From Myxococcales bacterium (lineage in GTDB: Bacteria; Myxococcota_A; Polyangia; Fen-1088): a stretch of DNA of 5,133 nucleotides. Shown here piece after piece: positions 4,960 to 5,133 of the stretch. The notes under the pieces are model-generated. The model was not told the origin of the DNA. It ran no database searches and was given only the letters and a program-made list of their open reading frames with translations. The number at the start of each line of letters is the position of its first letter. Position 1 is the stretch's first letter. The DNA is taken from assembly GCA_003170035.1 (NCBI GenBank), contig PMZX01000035.1:4188-9320 (forward strand). Direction: 5' to 3'. The translations under genes were made by a program, and so were the position numbers.

Positions 4960-5022
4960 GGACAGCAGAATGGTGGCGCGTGTGATAGGGCGAGGAAATG
5001 GCCAGCACGCATGCGGGTGTCC

Positions 5023-5133
5023 CTATTCACACTTGAGCTGGGCAATGGCAGCTTGAGCCGCCTTGCAGTCCTGATTGTCCTCGCCCTTTCCTTGGCAAGC
5101 ATCCAGGTGAGTCGATACTTCATCCGCACTTGG
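5023..5133 (-). CDS. Possible C-terminal end of a Cys-containing protein (partial, start beyond window)
   Basis: The minus frame from the right edge gives 36 residues, PSADEVSTHLDACQGK then GEDNQDCKAAQAAIAQLKCE, ending at TAG 5023-5025. The Ala/Gln/Lys-rich helix with three cysteines spaced 9 and 11 residues apart looks like the end of a small exported protein, and nearly half the codons begin with G as in real genes. Third-position GC is low (about half), so this is tentative. The opposite strand reads a hydrophobic peptide from ATG 5011 (LSRLAVLIVLALSLAS) with better third-position GC but no ribosome-binding site, and is the main alternative. Function unknown. Confidence 0.4.
   Translation of the reverse strand, partial: PSADEVSTHLDACQGKGEDNQDCKAAQAAIAQLKCE

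Larger units (their letters stand above)
4576..5022. other. Spacer downstream of the 12-Cys lipoprotein gene
   Basis: This 447-base stretch has no long gene. From 4576 to 4748 I see nothing I can name. From 4749 to 4793 there are two adjacent perfect hairpins, and from 4807 to 4959 a short minus-strand ORF with a helix-turn-helix appearance. Plus-strand short open frames here lack ribosome-binding sites and have unlikely composition. Confidence 0.5.

Noticed and set aside
5011..5133. Plus-strand ORF with a hydrophobic, membrane-like segment running off the right edge
   Set aside because: No ribosome-binding site. Hydrophobic runs are expected opposite Lys/Gln/Asp/Glu codons in this register, and the minus-strand reading is more protein-like. 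Not fully excluded.

Overview
The window looks like a piece of a high-GC myxobacterial chromosome, most likely from the Polyangia/Sorangium side of the group. This is inferred from style, not from a marker gene. Three predicted lipoproteins carry long Thr-Gly-Gly stalks after the lipid-attachment cysteine, a fourth carries an Asp/Ala-rich stalk, and the first partial protein ends with a two-helix tail of a kind I associate with myxobacterial envelope proteins. I see no rRNA, tRNA, CRISPR array, complete mobile element or replication gene.

Left part (1-637, + strand): the C-terminal end of a membrane protein (3-437) is followed, with a one-base stop/start overlap (TGATG), by a tiny lipoprotein gene (437-637). 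The pair is a translationally coupled operon end. The small lipoprotein consists of a signal peptide and a stalk with no folded domain, and its 3' end runs 20 bp into the 3' end of the opposing gene.

Centre (618-2534, - strand): a 638-residue secreted lipoprotein with a ~180-residue Gly/Thr/Ser/Ala stalk, a glycoside hydrolase family 43 beta-propeller resembling the exo-beta-1,3-galactanase type, and a C-terminal F5/8 type C (CBM32-like) sugar-binding domain. It is the only gene with a confidently assigned enzymatic role: trimming a galactan- or arabinan-like polysaccharide at the cell surface.

Right part (2535-5133): two further + strand lipoprotein genes, 2957-3688 (Asp/Ala stalk plus an unrecognised ~130-residue domain) and 3931-4575 (Thr-Gly-Gly stalk plus a 12-cysteine domain). 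Both have GGAGG exactly four bases before the ATG. The gaps between the genes are not featureless. Two hold minus-strand open stretches with coding-like codon bias (2562-2954 and about 3715-3870), read here as possible gene relics. The last gap holds two adjacent perfect hairpins (4749-4774 and 4778-4793), a 50-codon minus-strand ORF with a helix-turn-helix look (4807-4959), and what may be the C-terminal end of a minus-strand Cys-containing protein (5023-5133).

Overall this is an accessory, cell-envelope region: single-gene lipoprotein units on both strands that share stalk chemistry but carry different outer domains, separated by gene debris. I find no clear sign of a new multi-gene system. 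The best candidates for something undescribed are the 12-Cys domain, the unrecognised domain of 2957-3688, and the tandem-hairpin/HTH segment near the right edge.
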